Source: Protopterus annectens (Eukaryota > Chordata > Ceratodontiformes > Protopteridae). Taken from it: 64,000 bases of DNA. Shown here one piece after another: positions 11,991 through 24,214 of the stretch; position 1 is the first letter of the stretch, and each line of letters begins with the position of its first letter. The stretch lies in assembly GCF_019279795.1 (NCBI RefSeq), contig NC_056749.1:575480244-575544243 (forward strand). The letters run 5' to 3'. The position numbers were made by a program, and so were the translations under genes. Under the pieces are notes generated by a model. The model was given only the letters and a program-made list of their open reading frames with translations, was not told the origin of the DNA and made no database searches.

Positions 11991-12490
11991 CATAGGTTCA
12001 TAGGTTGGTACTAGGCTATCAGCCCTAGGGCCTATACAGGCCTAGCCATAACAATTCCCTGACTATTTCTTCCCACACTATTTACTTCCCTGGACCCCTG
12101 TCTAGCAGGGCGACTGATGTGATCCCCGGGGTGAATTTCCTTTCTCCCATCCAATCGTCAGGGTTCCTTTTGAAGAGGGCCAAAGAGGCACTCTGCTTGA
12201 CATGTATGGGCAGTCTATTCCAGAGTCTGGGGAGTCTCTGGGTCAGGAACCTATCCCTCCAGCATGTTTTGTTTACTGTAATGACAAGGTTTAAATCCCT
12301 GGAGCGTGTGGCTCTGAGGGATTGGGATTTCTTTAAGTGTAGCATGTCCAACAGCTCTGGGTTTGACATGGCCTTGTATGTTAAGCAGAGATTGCCTCTG
12401 AGTAAACGATATGTGACAGAGTATAGCTGGAGGTTTTTAAGGCGGTCAGTGTAGGGCATCTGCTTTAGGCCTGTGATTCTGTGAGGTATT
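11991..12490 (-). mobile_element. LINE family 2 (CR1-like), 5'-truncated copy with 3' end
   Basis: A long minus-strand frame reads DRLKNLQLYSVTYRLLRGN, then LRATRSRDLNL, RFLTQRLPRLWNRLP and LALFKRNPDDWMG. This is the C-terminal part of CR1-like ORF2. It is followed by the 3' UTR ending GGCTAGGCCTGTATAGGCCC, TGATAGCCTAGTACC and AACCTATGAACCTATG. That tail is the one used by the S3 SINEs in this window. It starts abruptly within ORF2, the usual result of incomplete target-primed reverse transcription. Confidence 0.82.
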
Positions 12491-12640
12491 TCTGCGGCCT
12501 TTCCAGTTGTTGCAGATGTCTTGTGAAGTACATACGAAATTGGCATAATCCAATAACACATTAAAGCATAAATTCATAATTATTAATCTGCAGTTCACAG
12601 ATGGTATATGTACTGCTGCATTTGATTCCACTGTATTTTA

Positions 12641-12815
12641 TAGGTTCATAGGTTGGTACTGGGCTATCTGCCCAAAGGCACATATTAGCCCAGCCACGTT
12701 GTGCGGTATTCACCGCCCCTTTAGTAGTTCCCTAGACCCTTGTACTAGCAGCTAGTACCCTTGGCCCCTATCTAGCAGCGCTGTTGGTGTGATCCCCGGT
12801 GTGAACTTTCTGTTT
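12641..12815 (-). mobile_element. LINE family 2, short 3'-end fragment
   Basis: The sequence repeats the tail and last codons of the neighbouring copy (TAGGTTCATAGGTTGGTACT on the + strand, later GTGTGATCCCCGGTGTGAA). It lies about 150 bp beyond the first copy in the same orientation. It may be a separate insertion or a broken duplicate. Confidence 0.75.
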
Positions 12816-13195
12816 CAAGTTTTATCAGTAGTTATAGATTTTGCCCACTTGTCATACACTGTATCACACATTTTGCAGTAAAGTGTTGAAAAGGTATGGC
12901 TTTCATAGTATGCAGCTTCCAGCAAAGTGCTTACATTTTTAAAAGTGCTATTTAGTTTGCTATTTGGTGTGCCTTACACAATCTGTAGTCCATACACGTT
13001 GGTGTGTCTTCTGAAGCTCATGAAACAGGCAATGCTAGGCTATGGCATCTGTTCCAAAGCAGTGCCAACGAACTCTGTCAAAATGGCTTTGTAAAGTTTA
13101 TAAAAAGCGTGAATGTATCAGTTGTAGTTTAGATGCTTCTTAAACATCTGTCTCTATATCTAAACCAAACCAAAGGGCACACAGATAAACCATTC

Positions 13196-13423
13196 AGTAA
13201 AAATAGAATGAAAAACACAGCCATGCTGGAGTTTTCACTGTGCGATACCTTAAACCTCCTGCAATAGAGGCCCTTGGGATATCGTATATGCAAATGACCC
13301 CTTAAGGACATCAAGTATTCAGCGACATGGCTTATGAATGGCCTTTATTACAGGAGGTTTAAGGTATTACATAGAGTGAAAACTCTAGCTTGGCTGGGTT
13401 TTCTCCCACTATATTTTTCTCTG
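13196..13423. repeat. Inverted repeat, about 80-bp arms around a 64-bp spacer
   Basis: The left arm (13196-13274) and right arm (13339-13423) are reverse complements over most of their length. They share AGGAGGTTTAAGGTAT and GTGAAAACTC blocks with scattered mismatches. No coding potential. It could be a fold-back element or two inverted copies of an unknown repeat. Confidence 0.75.
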
Positions 13424-16404
13424 GTAAGTCTTTCAGAGCAACTGGTGTGTGTGTGCGCGTGTGTGTGTATGTATCAGGAGGACATCTGTTACGTTTTCTT
13501 ACTGCCGCATAAATGGCTTGCTTGAGCTTTTTGGGAGTCCGACTCCTACCTCACTACATTTCATCTCCATCCAATTTTTGGTGGGGGGTGGGGTTACGAT
13601 TCCCAAGCTGCCAATCCGTAGACAACTTCCGGTCAAGCTAATTAAAATTATTGGTGTTATATAAGTTAAAGTTGGCTTTTAGCTTGGGTATTAGTGTTAG
13701 AACTGGATCTTCTGGTTATGTTGATGTTACCATTGTACAAGAAATTTAGAGCATTGAAGGACAGCAGACTATAATTCAGAATGTTTTTGTTTTAGGTACT
13801 GAGTAGGAGTTAAGGGATACATCTGCAGTGACGGACAATCTTAGCCGTCAGCGGGCAGCACTAAACATTGACAGCTAGTGCTGTCGGAATTACTGCCAGT
13901 CCAGAGAACCTTTTGTCGTGCATTTTATAGTGCGGGAACACTGACGGATGTTCTGTTCATGTCTACTCACTGAGAATTATTTTATCTGCTGTGAGAAATA
14001 AAGGAAATAGATTTGGGGGGTGGGGGGTTCAAGCTCCCTTCTGCAGCTGTTGCAGAGGCGACGGAATGTGTGACAGAAAGATCGGTAATGGGGTCTGCGA
14101 GCCCGTGCAAAAGTCAGTAGCCAAATAATGGATTTAAAGCTTGTGTGGTGCGACCGTCTGAAACGGAAAGTGTCATGCGAGACATCTCATGAAAGTATTT
14201 ACTAATGACTTGTGTTCCTGTCTGTGAGCTGGACATAAAAGATGATTGTTATGAGAATATAATTGTTCCTTTTAACCTCTGGGCTGGTCCTGAGACTGGT
14301 GCCATGCTCTGGGATTCACAATCGCATATGGGACTCTGCTAACACGTACTGAGAGACTAGGAGCAAGGCGTACCATTGTATTTTTTCTGCTGTCATTGTA
14401 TTTTAGTAGGAGAATCCCACTGGCTCACAATCTCTCTGCCTGAAGATGACATATACAGCCTCAGAAAAGGTAAGCGGTATCAGGGAAAATAAGGTTTCGG
14501 TGCTAACCATAAAAATGATACTGCTGAACTGGCCGCAAAACTATAAACTGTCTGAGTGAGGGACTGGGATTTTTTTTTTAGATGCATCAACAGTTTCAAG
14601 GCTTTGTTGCTTTTTTAAGCTCACCCCCGCCCCATTTGGGATGAGTATGAATCGGGCATTTACACCCTACTATTTACAGTCTGCTCAGTAAAGTATGACC
14701 GGTCAGCTATGTGTGATGTCATGCCAGTTGTCAGTGTGTTTTCCTTTAACTGTTCGAAACTATTCAATCTCCTGTAAATTCTACGTATCTCTACTGTTGT
14801 ATTTCATTATACTTGTGCCACTGTATTTTTCTGCTACTTTGCTGCATTTCTGTTCATGGGTCATAACTGAAGAGGGTCTTCATACCAGTCCACCCACCTG
14901 GTTATCAACCATAAATGAATAATTGTTCAGTGCCATACAGTCAGCGAGAGTAAGAGAGAAAGAAAACTGAGTCCTACAGTGTTTTTAACTTTTATGTGTG
15001 CTTTGCAAGTTTTGAACAAGTATCTGGTTATTGAAAAAGGTTTGTTTTTAATTGTATTGCTTCATTAAATTCTTTACTGAATTGCCCTTGGTGGCATTTT
15101 AAGTATTCTGCAATTACTAACATTTGAACTGTATAGGGCAAGTTTTATTGATTCAGTTATTTCTTTGTTACCCCTTTTTGTTGCTTTTATTCGTTTGATG
15201 TGTTACTTTCTATGTTGGTGTATTGCTCCCCCCCTCTTTGTATACTACTTTCCTTCTTATCTCATATTTCTATCTAATTAAGTTGTAGACAGATCTGGCC
15301 AAAATTAATATCCATCCCATCAGAACCCTGGTAATTTTTCAATGTGTTTGCCATCCTTGACAGGTACATTTAATGAGGTTATTTTTGCTAAAGTTTGTTT
15401 ACGACAGTTTTAATTTCTTGACGTTCCTATTTGTCATTAAATAATACTGATGTCTTACTGTCCCCAGTGCCCAAACTGTACTTAAGTAGCTCATCTCATT
15501 TAGAAGGTTGTGATTGATACATGTTAGTTGAGGAGAGTGTGGTGGGGCAACTGGAGAATACTCCAAGGTACATCTGTTCCCCTCCCCCTGCTTATATAGG
15601 TTGGTGTCTTGTTAGTGACAAGTGGTAATTTTTTGTGTTCCAAGCCTTCTAATAGGGTTCTCAGAGATGTTACTTTCAGCTTTATTGTAGTTTAATATAT
15701 GCAGTGCATGTGAAATGATAAAGAATCATGCATGCTTCTGAAGTCATGGCTGGGTTTGGTAGTAGGAAAACATTTAGAGAATTGTCTGTGAAGTCAAAGA
15801 GTCTATTTTACATAGTGTGACTGTTTAAAAGCTTAGCAAGCACATCAGCACTGATTTATATAGTTGAACTTTTTGCCATGTGTTTATTGATTTTTTTTAA
15901 TGTGCTTGATTTTTTTCTTCTTAACATGTCTTTTTCCTTAGGGAGTTTTATTTTTGGAACCTTTGTCTCCAAAGCATTTATCTTCTACTTAGGCCATATG
16001 TACCACTGAGCTACATTCTTGCTCATATTGTTAAAACTAGTCTTGACTTTGCCATCTAAAATGTGTGTTCCTGGATAATTGCAAATTCCTAGTTGCATTA
16101 GCCGGCTCAAGCATTTTAGATTGCCAGCCTTATCCCTTAAAGCTAGTCTTGTTTGTCTGTATGGTATTTTTAACTTGCCTACATATGTTCATGAGAAGCT
16201 ATCAAAATGCATTTTGATGTCCAGAAGGAGATTACTAAAACTTTGAAGGTATAGAAGGACTTTTAAATAATATAGAATAGCAAAAGTCCACGGTCCATTT
16301 ATTCTTTTGGATATAGTGTATAGAGTGCTAGACTTGCTTAGTGTTTTTGCTTTACTGACTGGGAGTGAATATGAGAGAGTGACAGTGCAGCTGGTCGGGG
16401 AAAG
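13424..16404. other. Intronic stretch without recognisable genes
   Basis: Contains a short GT/GC-rich microsatellite near 13443-13470 and a G-run near 14016-14028. Otherwise I see only short chance frames and no element ends or family motifs. Confidence 0.55.
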
Positions 16405-16500
16405 GTAATTTTTTTATTTGCTTATTATCATTTCTTTACAGGGAAAGTCGACTGAGCCATGGCATGTCCCTTTTCAGCAACTGCACAGGGAGAAATGCTT
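16405..16500 (-). mobile_element. Diverged LINE family 1 tail
   Basis: A T-rich start is followed by TACAGGGAAAGTCGACTGAG and CCTTTTCAGCAACTGCACAG then GGAGAAATGCT. This resembles the reverse complement of the family 1 LINE end. It is more decayed than the other tails. Confidence 0.5.
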
Positions 16501-16606
16501 CTGTGTTAACGAATCTTACAAGCTGTCATATAATACAATGCAATAAAAAAAAGCAAATGTAAATATCACATACACATACAAAAATTAGTATATAAACATG
16601 AATTTG

Positions 16607-16738
16607 CATAATAGTTAAGGTGTTTCCCTTACAGACACAAGGTGCAGGGTTTGATTCTCACGTAGTATAATTGGCTAGGCTTAAAATGGTCCGCAGTGGC
16701 AGTTAGCCTAGTACTAAACTTTGAACCTAAAGAAAAAA
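16607..16738 (+). mobile_element. tRNA-headed SINE (type S3) with a LINE family 2 tail
   Basis: The head GTTAAGGTGTTTCCCTTACA and GGTGCAGGGTTTGATTCTCA carry A- and B-box-like sequences. It then switches to AATTGGCTAGGCTTAAAATG and TTAGCCTAGTACTAAAC, the LINE family 2 end. It closes in an A-rich tail. Other copies: 23984-24125 (minus), 41921-42072 and 51073-51199 (plus). Confidence 0.8.
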
Positions 16739-17449
16739 AAACAGAAATGAAATAGATCCTATATATCATTATATTCTATGCAGTTGTATTTCATTTTACT
16801 AAGCTTCAAATGGTTTAATAGATAGGTGCAACAGAATATGTGTATGTTATTACTAATATAGATAGATTGTTTAGTACGAATTTCTAGGGGTGACTAACTC
16901 ATTGAGTATTCTTATGAAAGCCTAGAAGCTTAGTTTATGCAGAAAGACCAAAATTACATTCTTTCCCTCTGCAATGGTGTCTGAGCCGTGATGTCTTCAC
17001 AGTCCTTATTTTCATTAATGGGAGATCCATAACTTTTGCTCTGATTTCATAGAACTTGGACTTCAGGAACAGATAGGACAAATTTCCTATTTCATTTCTC
17101 CTGGCAACTCTCCTAAGGGAACATTCCCTTAGTAGTCAAGGCTGCAAAGGAAGACTTGAACCTAGAAGTCATGACCAGTGGTAGTTTCACACAAATGTTT
17201 GGACATAACCAGTTAGCAGTATGCAAACTCTTACAGGTTCACAATAGTGCTGCATCTTTGAGTAGAACTTCAGCTGCAGGAAATTTCAAGTACTCTTTTC
17301 CCCTTGCTCCGTTCACTTCAGTTGTACATATTTTTTTCTGCAGACAGAGCTGTACTTATCCAGTACTGTGAAACTTTTCTTTCCGTGTTAGTATGATTGG
17401 CTCTGTGCCAGTCTCTATGTATCTTTCACTGCATAAAGATCAAGTCGTA

Positions 17450-18060
17450 CTCCAGCCTAACTCTAAAAGTTGTGCCAGTTGGAACGCCCACAGAAGTTTC
17501 TTACTAAAAGAATACTGGGTGTAAGTAACATGTCCTGTGTAGACTGCCTCAAGACCCTGTCCATGTATTCTGTCTCCTACAGGGTCGTGAGGGGAGATCT
17601 ATGCCTGGCATACAAGGCATTGTCAGACCTCACACTGATGGACCTGCTGCATATCTGCAAAACAAACAGCATCAGAATTGCCTGTTCTAAAGACTTAAAT
17701 CTTGCCTGTGATATAAATAGGATCTGTTAGAGAGACAGGTATGTATCCTAGAGACCATTTCTTCTCTGGAATAGGCCCACCATCCATGTGAAGCAGAGTT
17801 CCTCCCTAACCCAATTCAAGTGTACCTTGGACAGTTGGATGGGGAGCAGGGAATTCATCCCTGGTTTGGCACCTATATCTGTAATGGATACTGGCAGCCT
17901 GTAAATGGTTCATCTCCTAGGTCCCTGCTTGTAAATATTTCACCTTCCAAGACCCTGCTTACACTTACTAAGGGTACCAGAACTTGTCAGAGATTTGGGA
18001 TGCATGGTTAGGCTTGAAAAGGCCCTTGTGGTCATTAGCCTAGTAACCACCTATGGACAT
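17450..18060 (+). mobile_element. LINE family 2 (CR1-like), 5'-truncated copy
   Basis: The + strand reads CLKTLSMYSVSYRVVRGDL then CLAYKALSDLTLMDLLHI, SKDLNLACDINRIC and then decayed residues. This is the ORF2 C-terminal region seen in the minus-strand copies at 9522-10560 and 11991-12490. The 3' end has GGTTAGGCTTGAAAAGGCCC and ATTAGCCTAGTAACCACCTA, the family 2 tail. A stop interrupts the frame after INRIC. Confidence 0.8.
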
Positions 18061-19089
18061 AAAAGATTTTGTCAGGTAGTTTTAGTATTGGAGAATGTAA
18101 GTCATCCTTCCCAAGTTACCTTCTTCTGTGTAAATGCCCAGCTTTAGATGGACAGTGTCTTAGACCTGCAGTACTCATGGCAACCATGACTGTGATGGTG
18201 TTTCTTATAGATACTGTAGTAGACCTGTTTTCTTCAGTGGTCTACTATCATGCAGCGGATATTTGTGTTGGTTGAAGACACCAACCATTCTCTTATTAGG
18301 TTAAAACCTTTGGGGCTTTAGGTCCTATAACTGTGCTCATAATAGATGCATCCTGCCTGAGATTTTGAGACCACCAAGGCTGATGGCACAAGGGCTTTGG
18401 GTCAGTCATGAATCAAAGCTTTGCTCTTTCCCTACACTTGATCTAGGTAAGTTTTAGCATCTTCTTTTCATTACTTTTCTGTAGTCATACTTACCTACGT
18501 AATCAAATTTCCATGTTGTTTTTCTAGGTGCTACTATATGCTCTTAATTGCAGTTTCCACTTTTCTCAACTTCTATGTGACCATGGAGTTAGTAATTTAA
18601 GTAAGAAGGATCAGGGTGTGGGAGTTGAAGTAATCCACTCAGGGGATGAAGGTGGTCTTGGCCCACTGCAAAAATGCTTTTTAATTTGTTTTTATGAGTA
18701 GCATTTTGTTTGCCATAAAAGTGATAAAACATTAACAGACAATTTTATTCAACTGAACACAGGGGAAGCCTGCTGCACGTCTGTGTCTTAGAGATGATAC
18801 CAGTCTTTCTTTCTCCCCCTCTCTGCTGGAGTAGATTACTCATAGCTACCTTTTCATTCACTTGGGCAAGAAGGCAACATTGCAGTGCATCAACAAACGA
18901 AGGAACTCACTTCTACTCCTTCTACAGAGAGGCCTCGAGGAACTTTGAATGGGCCTTCCTTCTAGACCAGCAAGTTTTAATCTGTGAGCCACATTCCAGG
19001 GCAAATCAAATGTATGTTTGCAAGTATGCTACATGTATTTGCTTTTGTGTGTATATACATGTATGCACACCTACACACGCATATACATG

Positions 19090-19092
<3 letters not shown>
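18061..19092. other. Intronic stretch without recognisable genes
   Basis: No coding motif beyond chance frames. An open frame beginning at 18794 runs mainly into the following dinucleotide array and is not credible. Confidence 0.55.
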
Positions 19093-19159
<67 letters not shown>

Positions 19160-19182
19160 CACCTACACACACATATACATGT

Positions 19183-19265
<83 letters not shown>

Positions 19266-19295
19266 TATATGTATATACATATATATGTGAGTGTG
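19093..19295. repeat. Large (AT)n arrays with flanking (CA/TG)n
   Basis: Two AT blocks (about 19099-19152 and 19194-19248) are joined and flanked by CACA and TACATGTA segments. The long His/Tyr/Ile frames in this interval on both strands are products of the repeat. The region is strongly self-complementary. Confidence 0.97.
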
Positions 19296-19922
19296 TATAC
19301 ATGTATACACTTGCACATGTATGATGTGTACATGTGTACACACACATATGGTGTGTTTACACACACGTGTATGTGTATTTGTATGTGTATTTATTGATGT
19401 ATTATATGTAGAACACATCATGATGGTTAGGGTCTTCACCTCCCAAACACAAGGTTTAGGTTTTTATTCTGGTCTATGGCCAGTGCCTTTTTTGAATTTT
19501 TCATGTTTTCATTTTGTCTCTGGTTTGCTTTTAGAAACATGCTGGGTTTTAAAACCTCAAACACTCCCAAAAATTTAATGGAATGATAAGCAGCAGCACA
19601 GACTGTAGCTGGTGCTTACTGGGAGAAGAGTTGTATAGACCAATTGCTTTAAGTAGCAGCTGTGATGCACAGTATTCTCTAGACAGGAGAACACTGATCA
19701 CAGACTGTGCACCATGTCAGGGCTAGCCACTCAGCAGTGCAAAATTGGTTCTAGGTGATTTGGTCATTTCAGCTAATGTCTATAAAAATGATAGTGGCTA
19801 GAGTTGTAATTGAGCAACTCTATATATCCCCAGATGACCTCTAAATGCAAATAAAACTGCAAACATTAGTAATAGAAGTGGAGAAGATGAATCATTTGAG
19901 AGAATGAAACTTCTTACCGTGT

Positions 19923-19990
19923 ATAGGTTCATTGGTGAATACTAGGCTATCAACCCTGGTGAGACATTTTAAGCTTAGCCATTTTACCCG
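19923..19990 (-). mobile_element. LINE family 2 or S3 SINE tail fragment
   Basis: On the + strand ATAGGTTCATTGGTGAATAC then TAGGCTATCAACCC and TTTTAAGCTTAGCCATTTTA. This is the reverse complement of the family 2 tail, with no head recognised. Confidence 0.6.
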
Positions 19991-20749
19991 TTTGATGCCT
20001 AGCTATGGTATTCTATAGGTGTTTAACTGTTTTTGCCATAGTTTATTTAAATAACTTTCATTTGTAAAGGATGAATTGTTAGGGTCACACTTTCAGTATA
20101 TTAGGGTGCCCTGCTTTAAGGTAGGGTGTTTAAACACTGTTTTTGCCCATTATTTTAAGTGTGTGAGAACAGAAGGAGACCAATACTGCAGAGAAGGAGA
20201 AGATGCAAGAAGAAGGCCAACATGAGCATGAGAAAGAGGCAATCAGTGTTTGCCAGCTCCACATAAACAGCAGGGTGACAACACAGCTCTGGATGCCAGA
20301 GCTGTACTAAACTAGTTTTTTTTAATGTAAAGAGTAAGTTGAACATTTATATATTTAGGCAGTCACATCAGACAGTCCAAGGGCAATGGGTGTGAGGTGT
20401 GCTCACATATAAGACAATGCCTGTAGTTATCAGATTGAGTGACATTGACTGTTTTATTGTATAAAGTTTAAGAACTGTCTGTGTTACTTCATCAAACAAG
20501 TCCTCAAGGCTTGTAGAAGGAAATTTAGGGAACATAGAAGAAAGGCTGATGGCAGTGTCAGTGGTTTCAGTATTGAACCAAGCACTTATTTTAACAGGTG
20601 CTAAGGAAACAAGCACGTTGTACTTTTGGCCAAGTCCATTAGAATGTGGTTTTCAGACTGTGAGTGCAAAACTGTTGAGGAAATAGGCAGAGTGAGTGAC
20701 CTCCATCTAACCACAAGGGTGCAAATGTCCAGTAGATGTTTATCCAGAA
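19991..20749. other. Intronic stretch without recognisable genes
   Basis: Two short minus-strand frames lack any family motif. Nothing else is supported. Confidence 0.5.
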
Positions 20750-21945
20750 ATTATATGGAAGAATCCAGTGTTGGTTTTTGATTTATTGTGCAATTGCTTC
20801 GTAAGAGGAGATGTATTTTATATTTGTTTTATCTCTATTTTTCCCTGAAGGAACAAGAGGATAGCTTTCTGACAGGAAGATTTATTTTGGTTTATATTAT
20901 GATGTCTTACTTCTGATTTTTCATTGTTTGTTAAAAAGGGATAGATTGTACACAGACAAACTCTTGCCATCCCAAGGGGCCTAATCAGCTGTACAGTTAC
21001 ACAGACTGTAGGCAAGACAATCCAATGTTTTAAGATCCCTATGGTCAGCCAATAAACTACTGGTCCAAACCCACAAAGCTGATAACTCTGCTGGGGAATC
21101 CCTATTTGCCAGCTTCATTGGCAAAACCTGGAATTCGTTGCCAAACTGTATAACCCTACAATCCTCCAAAAGTCTCTTAAAAAAAAACCTCAAACAGTAT
21201 CTCAAAGTGATTTGGTTATGCCCATGTACCAACCCTGATTAAGTTATAAACTAAAAGCATATTCTGCAATTATCATAACTTGTAACTACATCACCAAGCT
21301 CTGCTTCCAATCTAATGTCTCTTACTTTTAATTGTCTGTCCATGAGAATTGTGAGTCCCTACTAGGGAACACTACTAACCCATTGTATATAATCACTTTG
21401 TTTTTATAATTGTTTGCTAACTTCTGTGTAATCTGTGCAAGTTTGTCTATGTTGATCTTTTCTCCCCGGGTCTCCGCTGAAAATGGACATGTATTCAGTC
21501 GGACTATCCCGGTAAACAAATGTAAAATAAATAAATAAATTATTGAAATAGTTGTGCACTGTTTTGTTTTTTATTTTGCAACTGCTTGGTAAGAAATTTA
21601 TTTTGATTTATATTTTATTTTTTATCTCAGATTTTTCACTATTTGTAGGAATAAAGTGATAGTTTGTAGACAGGAAGATTTATTTTTGACTTATATTTTT
21701 GTTTTACCTCTGATTTTCACAGTTTTGTTGTTAGAAAAGGATAGATTGTAGGCATCAAACTCTAGCCATCCCATGTGGTCTAGTTAGCAATAAATTCACA
21801 CAGACCGCAAACAAGACAATACAAAGCTTATCTGAAATAATTCAGTGTTGGCTTGTGATTTATTTTGTAGCTGCTTAGTAAGAGAAGATTTATTTTGATT
21901 AATATTTTGATTTTACATCTGATTTTTACCGTTATAACAAGCTGC
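20750..21945 (+). repeat. Degenerate tandem repeat of about 280-bp units, split by a LINE
   Basis: Units begin near 20765, 21560 and 21855. They share blocks such as CAGTGTTGG..TGATTTAT, a TTTATTTTGRTTTATATT stretch, GATAGATTGTA..CAAACTC and CACAGACYG..GCAAGACAAT. The first unit is cut after ACAATCCAA by the LINE family 1 copy at 21024-21540. The last copy is partial. Identity between units is moderate, so the array is old. Confidence 0.65.
21024..21540 (+). mobile_element. LINE family 1 (CR1/L2-like), severely 5'-truncated copy
   Basis: An open stretch reads LRSLWSANKLLVQTHKADNS, AGESLFASFIGKTWNSLP and ends in LKVIWLCPCTNPD. The same end in the copy at 37425-39733 reads FLKTHWLCPCTEPD. The 3' UTR and tail (TCTCCCCGGGTCTCCGCTGA, CGGTAAACAAATG, then AAATAAATAAAT) complete it. 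It is inserted in the degenerate tandem repeat. Confidence 0.85.
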
Positions 21946-22149
21946 GATTGTGAGTGATATAAAGGACGTTATAGGGTGATTAGCACAAATGGTATGGTAG
22001 AGTAAAGTGATGACTATAAATTACTTCCCTGACACAGTCAGTGTACTTAATTTAGTTGCGTATTGTTTGTGTAATTTCCTCATATAAGTTGACTTAAAAT
22101 ACTAATTATAATTTTTTTGAATTTTGTGGTAACTAATTTTGATTATTCT

Positions 22150-23983
22150 TTTCTTTTAGAATTCTTTAGTCATTTGTATCTGAAAATGGATTCCTTAAAT
22201 AAGTATGCCATTAGTGATTTGCTAAACCACAAATATTTTGTACAGTGTACTAAATGCTATGTAGATATAAATGTAACACCTTATAACATTGGGGACCTGT
22301 GTTCATCGTATGAAAATTTGGACAGTTTGCTTACTGATAGTAGTAGTAAATCCAGACTTGCTTATGGTGCTTGCAGTAGTGTAATGACACAGCTTTGAAA
22401 ACTGTTGTTGCATATATTAATGACTGAGCTGATGAGATAAATAATATTAGGCAACGTGCAAATAGAACACATTTAGGAAAGGAAGTGTCCACCATCAGTG
22501 AAGATGACTCAACTCTTATTAAACGTGATACTACCAATGACAACTTTGGAATTCAGGATTCAAATTTCCGACAGTCTGAGGATTCAGAGCTTGTAGAACA
22601 AAATAAATGGAGAAAGAAAGGAAGAAGTTCACAACAGATAACTAAAAAGAAAAAGCATTTGATCAATACTTATAATGCATGGAGAATATATACTAAAACG
22701 GACATTGCTTTATAATATAACACAAGATTACAGGGACTGACAACAATGTTCAATCAGAAAACATTCATTCTACAGAAAATTGCATAATTTTTCCAACAAG
22801 GATGGTAGAAAAAAGAGGCAAGGGGCAGGTTAAACAGTTAGAAATTGAAATAGAACTTGGAAGGATTGAAGAATGTTACTGTGAGAAAAAAGTGGAGAAA
22901 GACCAAAGCTGAAAACATGGCTCAAGCTAGGATGTACAAAGATGAAAATGTTATTCCTGCAAATGTAATAAGCAATGAAAACCATGAGATTAACAAGATA
23001 TTTGTTCATTTGTAGCAATTGATAGAGCAGACATTGCTGAATTTAGAAGTAGGAGATTCTTCAGTTCTGGTAAGAAATGATATACTAGTAATTGGATAGT
23101 CAGTTGTTGTAGGAACCGATATTTGCATTTGTAAAGTGGATGATGGACATCTGTTATGCTTGCCAGGAGCAAAATACAGGATGTGAGAAGGATCTTAGAA
23201 TTCCTTAATGTTTATATTCATGTTGGTACAACTGATCTCAGCTGCAAGGATTTTCTAATTGTTAGTAGGGAACTTAAAGCACTCTTGGCATAGTTTGTAC
23301 AAGTGTTAAAAGGTATTTTTCACAAATCACACATGGAAATGAGAGTCCAATCAGTGAGAGTGAAACAATTTTTTGAGGTAAATATCTGCATGAAAAAATG
23401 GCCCATTTCAAATAGTGGAAATGTATAGAGCATTCAAGCTTAATTTTAGGCACACATGCTTGGATCAGAGGACATGTACTTGTCAAGATAAGAGAGGGGA
23501 ATTTTTGCAGCAGATACATTCATAGTATTGTGACTTATACTAGTCAGGATTTTTGCCAGATCAGAAATTATAATTCACAGATAGCAACATATGTGCTGGT
23601 TGTTAATGCTGGAAGCATTAGTAATAAAGTTTTTTTACTGGAAAATTTTCTGCATTCCCACAAGGTCAATGTTATTGTTTGTGAAACATGGCTAAAGCAC
23701 AATGACTAGAACCAGTTCTGTTAGGGTATAAATGTTTTTACTGTGACAGACATTTTAACAAAAAATCAGGAGAAGATGTTATAATAGGGATTAATAATTG
23801 TGATTATTACATATTCAATGATAACACCAGTAACTGTGACAATAAAGACAACCCTGGTTCTTGTAAAATTTATTGGCGTGTGTCGACCACAAAAATCAAG
23901 TGATGATGAACCTTGAGGAATTCATACATTTTTTTGCACGAAACATGGGAAGGAAAAATAATAGTGGGTAGGGACTTGATTGT
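22150..23983 (+). mobile_element. CR1-like LINE, 5' half (ORF1 with zinc-finger-like and esterase parts, start of endonuclease)
   Basis: ORF1 may begin at the ATG at 22186 (MDSLNKYAISDLL) and shows spaced Cys residues (CTKC, later C), like the PHD-type fingers of CR1 ORF1. A basic linker (KKGRSSQQITKKKK) follows near 22610. Near 23065-23115 comes an esterase-like block, LVIG.SVVVGTD, then GHLLCLPGAK. The stretch near 23600-23700 reads VNAGSISNKVFLLENFL and VIVCETWLKHND. This is the N-terminal APE endonuclease signature (NARSI.NK..EL and CETWL). RT is absent: the element stops at the SINE at 23984. Several stops and frameshifts make it inactive. It may be the 5' half of LINE family 2, but no shared segment proves that. 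Confidence 0.7.
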
Positions 23984-24125
23984 AATAGGTTCATAAGTTC
24001 ATAGATTGGTACTAGGTTAACTGCTCTTTGTGAGCCATTTTAAGCCTAGCCAATTATCCCTTGTGAGACTCCAACCCTGCACCTTGTGTTTGCAAGGCAA
24101 ACACCTTAACCATTAGGCCACCCAA
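23984..24125 (-). mobile_element. tRNA-headed SINE (type S3) with a LINE family 2 tail
   Basis: On the minus strand it reads GGGTGGCCTAATGGTTAAGG, TGTTTGCCTTGCAAACACAA and GGTGCAGGGTTGGAGTCTCA. Then AATTGGCTAGGCTTAAAATG and the CCTAGTACCAATCTATGAAC end follow. This is the best-preserved head of the S3 family here. The tRNA resemblance is strong, but it is a SINE, not a tRNA gene, because it continues into the LINE tail. Confidence 0.82.
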
Positions 24126-24214
24126 CATTAGTAAGGAAATTATTTATAATGCATGTACAGGAACAACAATTGCTTCAAATTATTAAAAAAAAAATACTAA
24201 GGAACATACTGAAC

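Noticed and set aside
18984-19439. Long open frames of Tyr/Ile/His/Thr on both strands
   Set aside because: They are translations of AT and CA dinucleotide arrays, with no start context or conserved residues.
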